NCBI GenBank assembly: GCA_016235425.1
Contig: JACRLC010000005.1
Coordinates: 1-64,000 of the forward strand
From: Chloroflexota bacterium
Lineage (GTDB): Bacteria > Chloroflexota > Anaerolineae > Anaerolineales > Villigracilaceae
Length of the DNA: 64,000 nucleotides
Reading direction: 5' to 3'
Shown here one piece after another: positions 1-6,887 of this stretch. The first letter of the stretch is position 1, and each line of letters starts with the position of its first letter. Below the pieces are notes generated by a model. That model did no database searches and was not told where the DNA came from. It worked only from the letters and a program-made list of their open reading frames with translations. The position numbers and the translations under genes were made by a program.

Positions 1-67
1 GCTCTTTCTGATACATTTGCGAAAGCGCCTTTCTTATGCTACTATACCGCTGGTGGTTGTCACTCAT
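1..67 (-). CDS. IS4-family transposase, N-terminal fragment (partial at window edge)
   Basis: An ATG on the minus strand at 67 follows a good ribosome-binding site (GAGGAGC, about 5 bases upstream) and opens a frame that runs off the window after 22 residues, beginning MSDNHQRYSSIRKALSQ. This resembles the N-terminus of the other IS4-type transposase here (MTDRHRVYTKVKKILKG at 33722). In this family the N-terminal part precedes a DDE catalytic domain with a YREK signature; none of that is visible here, so whether the copy is intact is unknown. Confidence 0.55.
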   Translation of the reverse strand, partial: MSDNHQRYSSIRKALSQMYQKE

Positions 68-140
68 GGTTTGCTCCTCGGTTCTGTGGTAGGAACTGTA
101 AGCTTACCAGAGGTCAGCCACTAATTTTGTCCGGTAGTGA
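1..140 (-). mobile_element. IS4-type insertion sequence, 5' end only (cut by window edge)
   Basis: The stretch holds the start of a transposase on the minus strand and its upstream end. The last 11 bases (130-140, read on the minus strand TCACTACCGGA) match 9 of 11 bases of the terminal repeat of the second IS in this window (TCTCTACCGTA at 33648). The outer boundary at 140 is inferred from that match; the target duplication cannot be checked because the other end lies outside the window. Confidence 0.6.
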
Positions 141-172
141 ATCCCCATCTTATATCCCTTTAGTCTGCCATT

Positions 173-568
173 CTACTGGCTTTCAGTCTCGCAGGTTGTA
201 AAAGTATCTGTTCCTGCATTGCCCAGGCAAACATCTGCGCCATCGTTGCCTGTGATATTGTCGTCCCCATCGCCGCCAAGGATGCAGTCATCGCCACCCA
301 GGCCGTCAATTGTATCGGCGCTGGAACTGCCTTCGATCAGGTCGTTGCCGCTCGTGCCGGTGATCGTCCCTGAACCGGAGACGATATTTGACAGGAATAT
401 CGAACTGCACGCCGCAGGCTTGAGGTCATTGGCTGAGACGGATAGCGACAGGTGATCTGCATTCGAATCTGGAACCGTATTGGCCGCGGAGATTGCCGTC
501 ATGGCGCTAATCAAAATTAGCGCAACCAATCCAAAGGTCAGGAATTGAAGCGGGATTGGTATCTTCAT
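173..568 (-). CDS. Small secreted protein with RTX-like Ca2+-binding repeats
   Basis: 131 residues. An N-terminal signal peptide (about residues 1-28) is followed by AANTVPDSNADH, nearly identical to the segment after the signal peptide of the secreted protein at 2505-2879. The C-terminal half (about 65-125) holds GGDGDD/GNDGAD-type nonapeptides typical of hemolysin-type calcium-binding repeats (GTSGNDLIEG, GLGGDDCILGGDGDDNIT). Two or more cysteines could form a disulfide. Its start overlaps the stop of the signal peptidase gene by 4 bases, so the two are probably translationally coupled. The shared post-signal motif suggests it is a client of that peptidase; this is inference. The product is presumably a cell-surface or matrix protein folded on calcium export. 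Confidence 0.8.
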   Translation of the reverse strand: MKIPIPLQFLTFGLVALILISAMTAISAANTVPDSNADHLSLSVSANDLKPAACSSIFLSNIVSGSGTITGTSGNDLIEGSSSADTIDGLGGDDCILGGDGDDNITGNDGADVCLGNAGTDTFTTCETESQ

Positions 569-2334
569 AAGGTTATTTTTCTTAGTATCTCTTTATGGGC
601 CGGCTCGGGTTTTGGAGGGTCGTTTTTGGCTGTGCTGAGGACATAGCCCAGAATTTCATCGCGATCCGGTTCGGTATTGGCAACGTAATCTTCATCTTTG
701 CTGAGCATATAGCCGAATATTTCCTGCCGCGTTGCCGCGGCATCGTTAACGCCGGATTCGTCCGGGCTGATCAAATACTTCAGTGTTTTCTTTTGAGCCG
801 GTTCAACTTCCGCGCTTCCGCTTTTTCCAGTGCTGATCACATACCGATACGTTGCTCCATTGCTCTGGACAAGGTAGTAATGAAGGAAATTGAGGGTCAT
901 GTGCAGGATCATTGTGTTCTGCCGCTCGGCGAGTTTTGCCAGGTCATCAATCGAGGTGACGTCGATCACCGGCGAGGCGGGGTCGAGACTCCGTTCGTAA
1001 ACATCCACCAGTAATGCGCCATATCTTAAGCGGATGAGGGCTTCCTCACTCTGGCGGGCCGTATTAAAGATGTACCACCCAACAGCCAACAGGCTAAACA
1101 GGAAAAATCCAAACCCGAGCATGGCGACCACGCGCGTGGTTTGAACAGTCGGCTCCAAACCCAATATGGAGAATGTATTAGCCTGTGTCTCGGCACTGCC
1201 TGCCATACCCGGTTTGGAGAAGCGCAGAGGATCTTCCTGGGCACTATTGGGCGCGAGATAGAAATGTACTTCGTCGAATTTGAAAACCAGGGTGGGGTCA
1301 AATGAATCTTTTATTTCTTTTCCTGCCGCGTTGGCCGTGACCGCCACGTGGGAGACGACTTCCAGCGTATAGGTGCTTGGATGCAAACCGGTTTCCTGCT
1401 CCACCAAAGCCACCAAAGATTCCACCTGGCACAGGTCAAGGGGAGCCACGGTGAAATAAGAAGCGCCATTAAATGAGGTTTCCGGGTTCAGCGGGATTGT
1501 CCGTTGCCAACCGCTCTGTTCATCTAACACACGGGCATAGAGTTGGTGACTGCCCGACAATCCCTGCAATTGGATGCCCGACATGTTATAGGCAAAACCG
1601 ACATTCAGGAAACAGGTCAATTTGGGGAAGACCGGCTCCCCGGAGCGTACCATATCTGTGTCATAGACACCCGGAGTCCCTGTTGCCGAGTAGAAAAAAT
1701 AGCCTTCCTGTTGGTATTGGATATTCTCCGTGGCGCGTGTGAGTGGTCGTGTGAAGGCGAAAATGCTCAGGCTTAAAAACGCCAGGGCCAGAAACCCCAG
1801 CAGGTAGAGCACGCCTTCGAGCAGTCCTCCAAAGTTTCCAGAGGGCTTGTTTTTTCTTTTTCCGCGGTGGGTTGGTTGTATGATCATACCGGCCATAAGA
1901 ATACCTCCAAATAAACCGATGGTAAGAGCCATATTGATGGGCGAACGTACCCATTCAATCGTTTTGCCCATCTTTGGGATGTGGATCCATAGTTTTCCAA
2001 TGATTTCCGCCTGGCTGGGTTGATAAGAGTCCAACCAGGTGTTATGGTCCCCTTTGAGAATAAAACGATCCAAATTAATGCCGACAATGCGATGAAAGAC
2101 AAAGCGGCCCATTTCCGCGTTGCGATAGGTGACTGCATCCCCAATCTGATAAGTTTGATTCTTGCGTACGATCACCAGGTCGCCAAGATGAAACTTGGTT
2201 TCCATGCTGTTCCCGTCGACGATCACGTAGGTCACCTGGCCGCCCAATTGAGTCGGTGCGAGTGCCATCCAGACGAGTAACGTCAGGAAAAGCGAAAATG
2301 ACGTAGCGATAATCGAACGCCGGTGAGTTTTCAT
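565..2334 (-). CDS. SipW-type (ER/archaeal-like) signal peptidase I fused to a DUF5305-like domain
   Basis: 589 residues. The N-terminal 130 residues are an S26 signal peptidase: a membrane anchor (about 7-28), Ser in DGNSME (Ser43), and His in FVFHRIVG (His81) where E. coli-type LepB has Lys, then Asp in LKGDHN (Asp96). The Ser/His/Asp arrangement is that of SipW and eukaryotic/archaeal peptidases. Two more membrane segments follow (about 137-157 and 172-193), then an extracytoplasmic region (about 200-375) resembling DUF5305, then a further membrane segment (about 402-424) and a cytoplasmic tail with short acidic repeats (DEILGYVLS, QEIFGYMLS). SipW enzymes process dedicated surface or biofilm proteins. 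Lies between two small secreted proteins that share a post-signal motif. Fusion of peptidase and DUF5305 in one chain is uncommon as far as I know. Confidence 0.85.
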   Translation of the reverse strand: MKTHRRSIIATSFSLFLTLLVWMALAPTQLGGQVTYVIVDGNSMETKFHLGDLVIVRKNQTYQIGDAVTYRNAEMGRFVFHRIVGINLDRFILKGDHNTWLDSYQPSQAEIIGKLWIHIPKMGKTIEWVRSPINMALTIGLFGGILMAGMIIQPTHRGKRKNKPSGNFGGLLEGVLYLLGFLALAFLSLSIFAFTRPLTRATENIQYQQEGYFFYSATGTPGVYDTDMVRSGEPVFPKLTCFLNVGFAYNMSGIQLQGLSGSHQLYARVLDEQSGWQRTIPLNPETSFNGASYFTVAPLDLCQVESLVALVEQETGLHPSTYTLEVVSHVAVTANAAGKEIKDSFDPTLVFKFDEVHFYLAPNSAQEDPLRFSKPGMAGSAETQANTFSILGLEPTVQTTRVVAMLGFGFFLFSLLAVGWYIFNTARQSEEALIRLRYGALLVDVYERSLDPASPVIDVTSIDDLAKLAERQNTMILHMTLNFLHYYLVQSNGATYRYVISTGKSGSAEVEPAQKKTLKYLISPDESGVNDAAATRQEIFGYMLSKDEDYVANTEPDRDEILGYVLSTAKNDPPKPEPAHKEILRKITL

Positions 2335-2372
2335 ACTTTAGGGTAAAGGATCTTCATCATTATTAAAAAGTG

Positions 2373-2432
2373 GGGCCTGCTCTTGCTCTCTCCCACCAAT
2401 CTTCGATGCTGGATATTGTTTTGAGCAGGCCC
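2373..2432 (-). terminator. Inverted repeat in the spacer before the signal peptidase gene
   Basis: GGGCCTGCTC (2373-2382) and GAGCAGGCCC (2423-2432) form a perfect 10-bp stem around a 40-base loop, between the secreted-protein gene and the peptidase gene. There is no clear T-run, so it may be an mRNA-processing or attenuating hairpin that lets the abundant secreted protein exceed the peptidase in expression. Confidence 0.4.
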
Positions 2433-2504
2433 GATTATGTACTTAAGAGGCTGGACAAACGGGGATGTGATATCACACCTGACCGTTCGGCCAGGGATGA
2501 TGGA

Positions 2505-2879
2505 TTAGTTGCTGGTGGCGACGATATCGAGCGCGGTCACATCAACGACGTTGATCGGGGTTGCATAAGTGCAGGTGACGGCGCCAGCGGCTACGGTGCA
2601 ATCTTTCCACGCGACTGCCGCGCCGGTTTTGATCTTCACTGTGACAGCCGCGGCGGTGTTGGCGCCGCTGGGGGCGATGTCGAAGGTGATGGTGTCAATC
2701 TTGGTCGGGTCGGTGTTCAAATTGTAGGCAATGTTGGACACCGTATAACCACTGACGACGGTGGCCGCATAACCGGCGTTACTGTCTGGAATGGTGTTTG
2801 CGGCGGCGAAGGCATAGGCGGATGCGCCTATCACGATCACCATCAGAACAACGAACAGAACTTTGAGTGTTTGGAACAT
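2505..2879 (-). CDS. Small secreted surface protein, probable SipW-peptidase client (fibre/camelysin-like)
   Basis: 124 residues. Strong signal peptide (residues about 6-28) followed by AANTIPDSNAGY. The mature part is rich in Val, Thr and Ala with alternating hydrophobic pattern (YTVSNIAYNL, KIDTITFDIAPSG), expected for a beta-sandwich, and has two cysteines. The ATG at 2879 has a strong ribosome-binding site (AAAAAAGGAG). A cyclic-di-GMP riboswitch with terminator lies directly upstream and the signal peptidase directly downstream. By analogy with the SipW-TasA/CalY arrangement in Bacillus it may be a fibre or matrix subunit; sequence similarity to TasA itself is not evident. Confidence 0.75.
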   Translation of the reverse strand: MFQTLKVLFVVLMVIVIGASAYAFAAANTIPDSNAGYAATVVSGYTVSNIAYNLNTDPTKIDTITFDIAPSGANTAAAVTVKIKTGAAVAWKDCTVAAGAVTCTYATPINVVDVTALDIVATSN

Positions 2880-2966
2880 GGCTTTTCTCCTTTTTTGCCT
2901 GCCCGGTCCTTACCCGGCAGGCGATAGTGAAACGGACTTTCTGAGATCTGAACAAGCCATCCGAAT

Positions 2967-2993
2967 AAAAAACCTGGCTTGTGATAAGCCAGG
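2967..2993 (-). terminator. Intrinsic terminator, expression platform of the c-di-GMP riboswitch
   Basis: On the minus strand CCTGGCTT (2993-2986), a 5-base loop, AAGCCAGG (2980-2973) and a T-run TTTTTTATT. Its 5' side with the two preceding bases (GGCCTGGC, minus strand 2995-2988) is perfectly complementary to GCCAGGCC in the 3' part of the aptamer (minus strand 3038-3031), which gives a simple antiterminator/terminator switch. Confidence 0.85.
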
Positions 2994-3024
2994 CCAGACA
3001 AACACAAAGGGAACCTTTGTAATC

Positions 3025-3112
3025 TTTGGCGGCCTGGCGGTCATGGCCGTTTTTACGGCGGTAGACCCATGGCTTTGCGTCGCCGGCTTTCGCCGGGTTT
3101 GCCTTTATCGGA
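3025..3112 (-). promoter_or_regulatory. Cyclic-di-GMP-I (GEMM-I) riboswitch aptamer
   Basis: Read on the minus strand it contains the diagnostic blocks GGCAAACC, a CCGGC-GAAA-GCCGG tetraloop hairpin, GACGCAAAGCC, then a second hairpin GCCG-TAAAAA-CGGC and CATGACCGCC. These match the conserved core of the GEMM-I class. It precedes a terminator and then the secreted-protein gene at 2879. Because the aptamer's 3' strand is shared with the antiterminator, ligand binding should favour termination (OFF switch); the direction is inferred from base pairing only. Confidence 0.9.
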
Positions 3113-3370
3113 TGTTGTCTTGATGTTTCCAATATAGCACTTAAATAATATTTATGCCCTTACAGAACATTATCAATCGTTTGTAAAAAATTGCAGAATC
3201 GTTGCGGCAATAATATTCAGCAATGCCTCGCGTAAGTGATTTTCATCATCTTTATTGGAAAAGGCATGGAATGTATAATCGCATGCAAACATTATGCTCT
3301 TCGTCAATCCGTTTCTCTCATCAGCTTATCGGAGCCGCGCGGTTCCGATTTTTCATTAAGGAGAATTCTT

Positions 3371-3862
3371 ATGGCAAAAGTAGACAATCTCGTGCAGGGT
3401 TTCCTCGCGCAAAAGAAAATCGCCGTTGTCGGTGTTTCTGACAAACGCGAGACGGGCTGTAACCTGGCTTATACCAAGTTCAAGGAAAACGGTTATCAGG
3501 TTTACGCGGTCAATCCGCGTATCTCCATCTTTGATGGTGCGTCGTGCTACCCGGACCTGAAGTCCATCCCTGAAAAAGTGGATGCGGTCTTCATCCTCAC
3601 CAGCCCCAAAGTGACCGGGCAGATCGTCCAGCAATGCGTGGACCTGGGCATCAAGCACGTCTGGATGCACTGCATGATGGGCACAAAACCCGGTTTGGCG
3701 GCGGGCATGACCAGTGTCTCGCAAGATGCGGTGGAGATGTGCAAGGCCAACGGGATCGCGGTCATTCCGGGGACGTGTCCGAATCAGTTTTTGAAACCGG
3801 ATTTCGGTCACGCGATGATGCGGGGTTTGTGGCGCATGTTTGGCTTTCTTAGTGTAAACTAG
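3371..3862 (+). CDS. CoA-binding (YccU-like) domain protein
   Basis: 163 residues, a single Rossmann-type CoA-binding domain (KIAVVGVSDKRETGCNLAY near the N-terminus; YPDLKSIPEKVDAVFI; PGTCPNQFLKPD near the C-terminus). Such stand-alone domains resemble the CoA-binding part of succinyl-CoA synthetase alpha; their exact function is not established. Start chosen at 3371 because AAGGAG lies 8 bases upstream; the frame is open to 3236 but without a ribosome-binding site. The next gene (methylmalonyl-CoA epimerase) begins 4 bases after the stop, so the two are probably co-transcribed, in keeping with an acyl-CoA role. Confidence 0.85.
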   Translation: MAKVDNLVQGFLAQKKIAVVGVSDKRETGCNLAYTKFKENGYQVYAVNPRISIFDGASCYPDLKSIPEKVDAVFILTSPKVTGQIVQQCVDLGIKHVWMHCMMGTKPGLAAGMTSVSQDAVEMCKANGIAVIPGTCPNQFLKPDFGHAMMRGLWRMFGFLSVN

Positions 3863-3866
3863 CCCC

Positions 3867-4271
3867 ATGCCAAAAATCAAAGCCATCAATCACGTTGCCG
3901 TCGTCGTGGACGATATGGAAAAATCACTCGCGTTCTGGCGCGATGCGCTGGGGATTGATTTGCACGAACTGCGCGATGTGCCTGCGGAAAAATCACAGGT
4001 TGCGTTTTTGCCGCTGGCAGGCTCGGAAGTCGAACTGGTCATGCCCACGACGGATGACTCAGGCATTGCCAAATATCTTACCAAACGCGGGCCGGGGATG
4101 CACCATCTTTGCCTCGAAGTGGATGACATCGAAGGCATGATGGCGCAACTCAAAAACAAGAACATCCGCCTCGTAAATGAGGAGCCGCGCACTGCGGCGG
4201 ATGGAAAGAAGTATGCCTTCGTCCATCCCGAATCAACCGGGGGAGTGCTGGTGGAGTTATACCAACTCTAA
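3867..4271 (+). CDS. mce: Methylmalonyl-CoA epimerase
   Basis: 134 residues, the usual length. Two VOC-fold beta-alpha-beta modules. Metal ligands of the family are visible: His in INHVAVVV near the N-terminus, His in GMHHLCLEV mid-protein and Glu in VLVELYQL at the end. It interconverts (R)- and (S)-methylmalonyl-CoA in propionyl-CoA/succinyl-CoA metabolism in the cytoplasm. Follows the CoA-binding protein by 4 bases and is closed by a long perfect hairpin. Confidence 0.9.
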   Translation: MPKIKAINHVAVVVDDMEKSLAFWRDALGIDLHELRDVPAEKSQVAFLPLAGSEVELVMPTTDDSGIAKYLTKRGPGMHHLCLEVDDIEGMMAQLKNKNIRLVNEEPRTAADGKKYAFVHPESTGGVLVELYQL

Positions 4272-4313
4272 CCATAAACCCCAAAGGTCTTTGAGACCTT
4301 TGGGGTTTATGGT
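4271..4313. terminator. Perfect 20-bp hairpin with 3-base loop
   Basis: ACCATAAACCCCAAAGGTCT, loop TTG, then the exact complement. No T-run on the plus side. The AAGGTCT core recurs in the hairpins at 24689 and, less exactly, 57574, suggesting a family of terminator-like repeats. Probably ends the mce transcript. Confidence 0.65.
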
Positions 4314-4318
4314 TTAAT
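4291..4318 (+). promoter_or_regulatory. Candidate promoter of tilS, near-leaderless
   Basis: TTGAGA (4291-4296), 16-base spacer, TTTAAT (4313-4318), 7 bases before the tilS ATG at 4326. The predicted transcript would start at or next to the start codon. The -35 hexamer lies inside the hairpin, so the match could be chance. Confidence 0.4.
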
Positions 4319-4325
4319 AAGCCTC

Positions 4326-5771
4326 ATGCTTGAAAACATCGAAAACATTCTGCGCGAACAGTGCGGCCTTGTCAAAGACGGGCCGATCATTGTCGGTGTG
4401 TCCGGCGGACCGGACAGCCTGTGCCTGATGGATATTTTAAGGAACGCGGGGTATTCCGTCATCGTCGCTCATTTCAATCACCAGTTGCGCCCCGAATCGG
4501 ATACCGATGCCAACATGGTGGAGCAGACCGCGGCGCGGTTGATGATCCCTTCGATGGTGGATGGCGCGGACGTACGCGCTTACGCGGAGAAGGAAAGCCT
4601 GTCCATCGAAGAGGCGGCGCGCAATTTGCGGTATCGCTTCCTCTTTGGCCTTGCCCGCCAGCACAACGCGCAGGCTGTGGCGGTCGGTCACACTGCCGAT
4701 GACCAGGTGGAAACGGTACTCATGCACTTTCTGCGCGGCAGTGGACTTTCCGGTTTAAAAGGCATGTCCTTTCGTTCGATGCTGAAAGTGTTCGATCCCG
4801 ATATTCCGCTGGTGCGTCCGTTGCTGGAAACGTGGCGCGAGGAAACGGTTGTGTATTGCGCGGCCAGCGGTCTGCGCCCCCATTACGACCCAAGCAACGA
4901 TTCGCTCAATTTCCTGCGTAACCGAATGCGCCATCTGCTCATCCCAAACCTGGAAACGTACAACCCGAAATTCCGCGAAGCCATCCTGCGCATGACGCAA
5001 TCGCTCAAAGCCGACCATTCGTTTATTGCGGAAGCGCTGGACTTTGCCTGGCGGGACTGCGTGACCCGGGCCGAGCACGATACCGTTACCTTTGACATTG
5101 ACCGCCTCTCCCAGCGCCCGCTCGGACTCCAACGAAACCTGATTCGACATGCCATACAGTTCCTTCGCCCCGGGCAGGAGACGAACTACGCGGCTATCGA
5201 GCGCGCCTCCGCTTTTATCAATGATCCCGATGGCGCTTCACGCATCGACCTGAAGGGCGGCCTGCGATTGTTCCGTGAGGGAGGGAATATTTACGTTTAC
5301 ACACCGGATGCCGACCTGCCTTTCAATCTCTGGCCCCAAATGCCTGATGACGGTGGGCCAATTTTGCTTTCGATTCCCGGTAACATCGAGCTTTCGGGCG
5401 GGTGGAAATTTTCTTGTGAGCGTTGGCGCCTGCCTGCCCTGGCCCGCGAACAAGCCGACCGAAACGAGGACCAGTTCCAGGTCTGGTTGGATGCGGAGAA
5501 ATTGCCCGCCTCTTTGGAATTGCGCACCCGCCATCCCGGTGATCGCTTCGAGCCGCTGGGCATGGAAGGTCATTCGCAAAAACTGTCGGATTTTTTTGTC
5601 AATGAGAAAGTCCCCCAGCGTGCGCGTGATCGCTGGCCGCTGTTGTGTTCGGGGGATGTGGTGGTGTGGGTTCCGGGCTATCGGCCCGCGCACCCGTTCC
5701 GTATAACGTCTTCGTCGCGTAATGTGACGTACTTTGCCGTTACGCGTCCGCTGGATAAACGCACGGAATAA
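4326..5771 (+). CDS. tilS: tRNA(Ile)-lysidine synthase TilS
   Basis: 481 residues. The PP-loop ATPase signature SGGPDS is at about residues 26-31, followed by GHTADDQVET and a conserved NFLRNRMRHLLIP segment; the C-terminal substrate-recognition domain (about 390-470) has TRHPGDRFEPLG and KLSDFFVNEKVP. The enzyme ligates lysine to C34 of the CAU-anticodon tRNA-Ile, converting its decoding from AUG to AUA; it is essential in most bacteria. No ribosome-binding site is evident, consistent with a leaderless start. It faces the downstream gene across a bidirectional terminator. Confidence 0.93.
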   Translation: MLENIENILREQCGLVKDGPIIVGVSGGPDSLCLMDILRNAGYSVIVAHFNHQLRPESDTDANMVEQTAARLMIPSMVDGADVRAYAEKESLSIEEAARNLRYRFLFGLARQHNAQAVAVGHTADDQVETVLMHFLRGSGLSGLKGMSFRSMLKVFDPDIPLVRPLLETWREETVVYCAASGLRPHYDPSNDSLNFLRNRMRHLLIPNLETYNPKFREAILRMTQSLKADHSFIAEALDFAWRDCVTRAEHDTVTFDIDRLSQRPLGLQRNLIRHAIQFLRPGQETNYAAIERASAFINDPDGASRIDLKGGLRLFREGGNIYVYTPDADLPFNLWPQMPDDGGPILLSIPGNIELSGGWKFSCERWRLPALAREQADRNEDQFQVWLDAEKLPASLELRTRHPGDRFEPLGMEGHSQKLSDFFVNEKVPQRARDRWPLLCSGDVVVWVPGYRPAHPFRITSSSRNVTYFAVTRPLDKRTE

Positions 5772-5781
5772 AGTTTATACA

Positions 5782-5817
5782 AAAACTTCGGAAGCCCAAC
5801 AAGACTTCCGAAGTTTT
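5782..5817. terminator. Bidirectional intrinsic terminator
   Basis: AAAACTTCGGAAG and CTTCCGAAGTTTT separated by 10 bases, between the convergent tilS and recombinase-like genes; A-run and T-run at the two sides serve both directions. Confidence 0.85.
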
Positions 5818-6717
5818 CTATTTTATTTCGCCGTTCAACTGCCGCAGTTTAATATTGATCTCCCGCCATTGGATTTTTGAAACGCCGAGATTCTGGCGGA
5901 TCGTATCCACTTCGACGCCCGATTGATAATCGCGCAGGGCGAAGGTCCAGCGGCACATGTCAAAGGACAGGTGCTTGGTGAGACCGGCTTCGTCACCGGT
6001 ATCCTCGAGCAGGTATTCCAGGCGCCGCGGTGACCAGGGGAATAGCTGGTCCACCGGCTGGTATTGTGCGATGTATTCTTTATAGGCGGGAATCCAATCC
6101 TCGGCGAGGAGCAGTTTGCGCTCTTTATAGCGGTTTGCAGGGCTGGCATATCGAATGAAAACCTGCGGGCCTTCTTTTGCGTCGAGGTCAATGTGATTGA
6201 TGTGGATGCCGAGACATTCACTCTTCTTGATGCCGGTGGTGAACAAAAGATAAAGCAGGGTATAGGGGCGCGCATCCGGTTTGGGGTTTCGGCGGTGACG
6301 GTCCGCGGCGAGCAGGGCGGCGTTGTATTCTTCCTCAGTGAGGACTTGCGGGAGGGGGCTGATGGCGGAACGTTGGAGGACTTTTTCGGCGGGGTCGATC
6401 AATAGCACGCCATGCTGGTGCAGCCATCGAAAGAATGACTTGGTGGATGTGATGCGCCGCGCCAGTGTTTTGGGACTGCAGGGAATCGCACGTTCCTTTT
6501 CCATCCATTCAAAGAAGCGATTGAGATCTTCCGTTGTGATGGCACCAATGATGCGGTCGGGCGGCAGGAAGCGGGTGAGGAGACGAACATCGGAGAGGAA
6601 GGCCTTCACGGTATTGGGTGACCGGCCCTGATCATACAAGTACATCTCCCAGGCGTTGATGGCCGGGATGAGATTGGTTTGCGGGGTAAGATGTGCAGAA
6701 TCAGATGCTTGGCTCAT
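5818..6717 (-). CDS. XerC/D-like tyrosine recombinase fold with degenerate catalytic residues
   Basis: 299 residues. An N-terminal SAM-like core-binding domain (about 18-110; YLYDQGRSPNTVKAFLSDVR) and a C-terminal catalytic-fold domain (about 125-290). Aligned by eye to XerC/D: TGLRxSE becomes TGIKKSE (Arg to Lys); HxLRH becomes DMCRW (both His lost, second Arg kept); the late His/Trp of GHxS becomes Val in GVSKI; and the nucleophile Tyr position reads Asn in EINIKL. It is therefore unlikely to cleave DNA and may act as a DNA-binding protein. Strong ribosome-binding site AAGGAGGC before the ATG. The gene stands alone with its own promoter. Confidence 0.8.
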   Translation of the reverse strand: MSQASDSAHLTPQTNLIPAINAWEMYLYDQGRSPNTVKAFLSDVRLLTRFLPPDRIIGAITTEDLNRFFEWMEKERAIPCSPKTLARRITSTKSFFRWLHQHGVLLIDPAEKVLQRSAISPLPQVLTEEEYNAALLAADRHRRNPKPDARPYTLLYLLFTTGIKKSECLGIHINHIDLDAKEGPQVFIRYASPANRYKERKLLLAEDWIPAYKEYIAQYQPVDQLFPWSPRRLEYLLEDTGDEAGLTKHLSFDMCRWTFALRDYQSGVEVDTIRQNLGVSKIQWREINIKLRQLNGEIK

Positions 6718-6788
6718 GGAGCCTCCTTGCGTTACAGCTTCTTGTGGAAGTTGCAGTACATGTGCGATAGCGCATAACCTTTTCGTAT

Positions 6789-6817
6789 AGTTTAGCGAAA
6801 AATTGGGAGGTTGTCAA
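6789..6817 (-). promoter_or_regulatory. Sigma-70-type promoter of the recombinase-like gene
   Basis: On the minus strand TTGACA (6817-6812), 17-base spacer, TAAACT (6794-6789), leaving an untranslated leader of about 65 bases to the ATG at 6717. Confidence 0.65.
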
Positions 6818-6887
6818 CATTCGTTCTGCCGCAGTTGTACTGCGGCGGAGCGATGCCAGCAGTGCAACTGCTGACCAACCTATTTTG

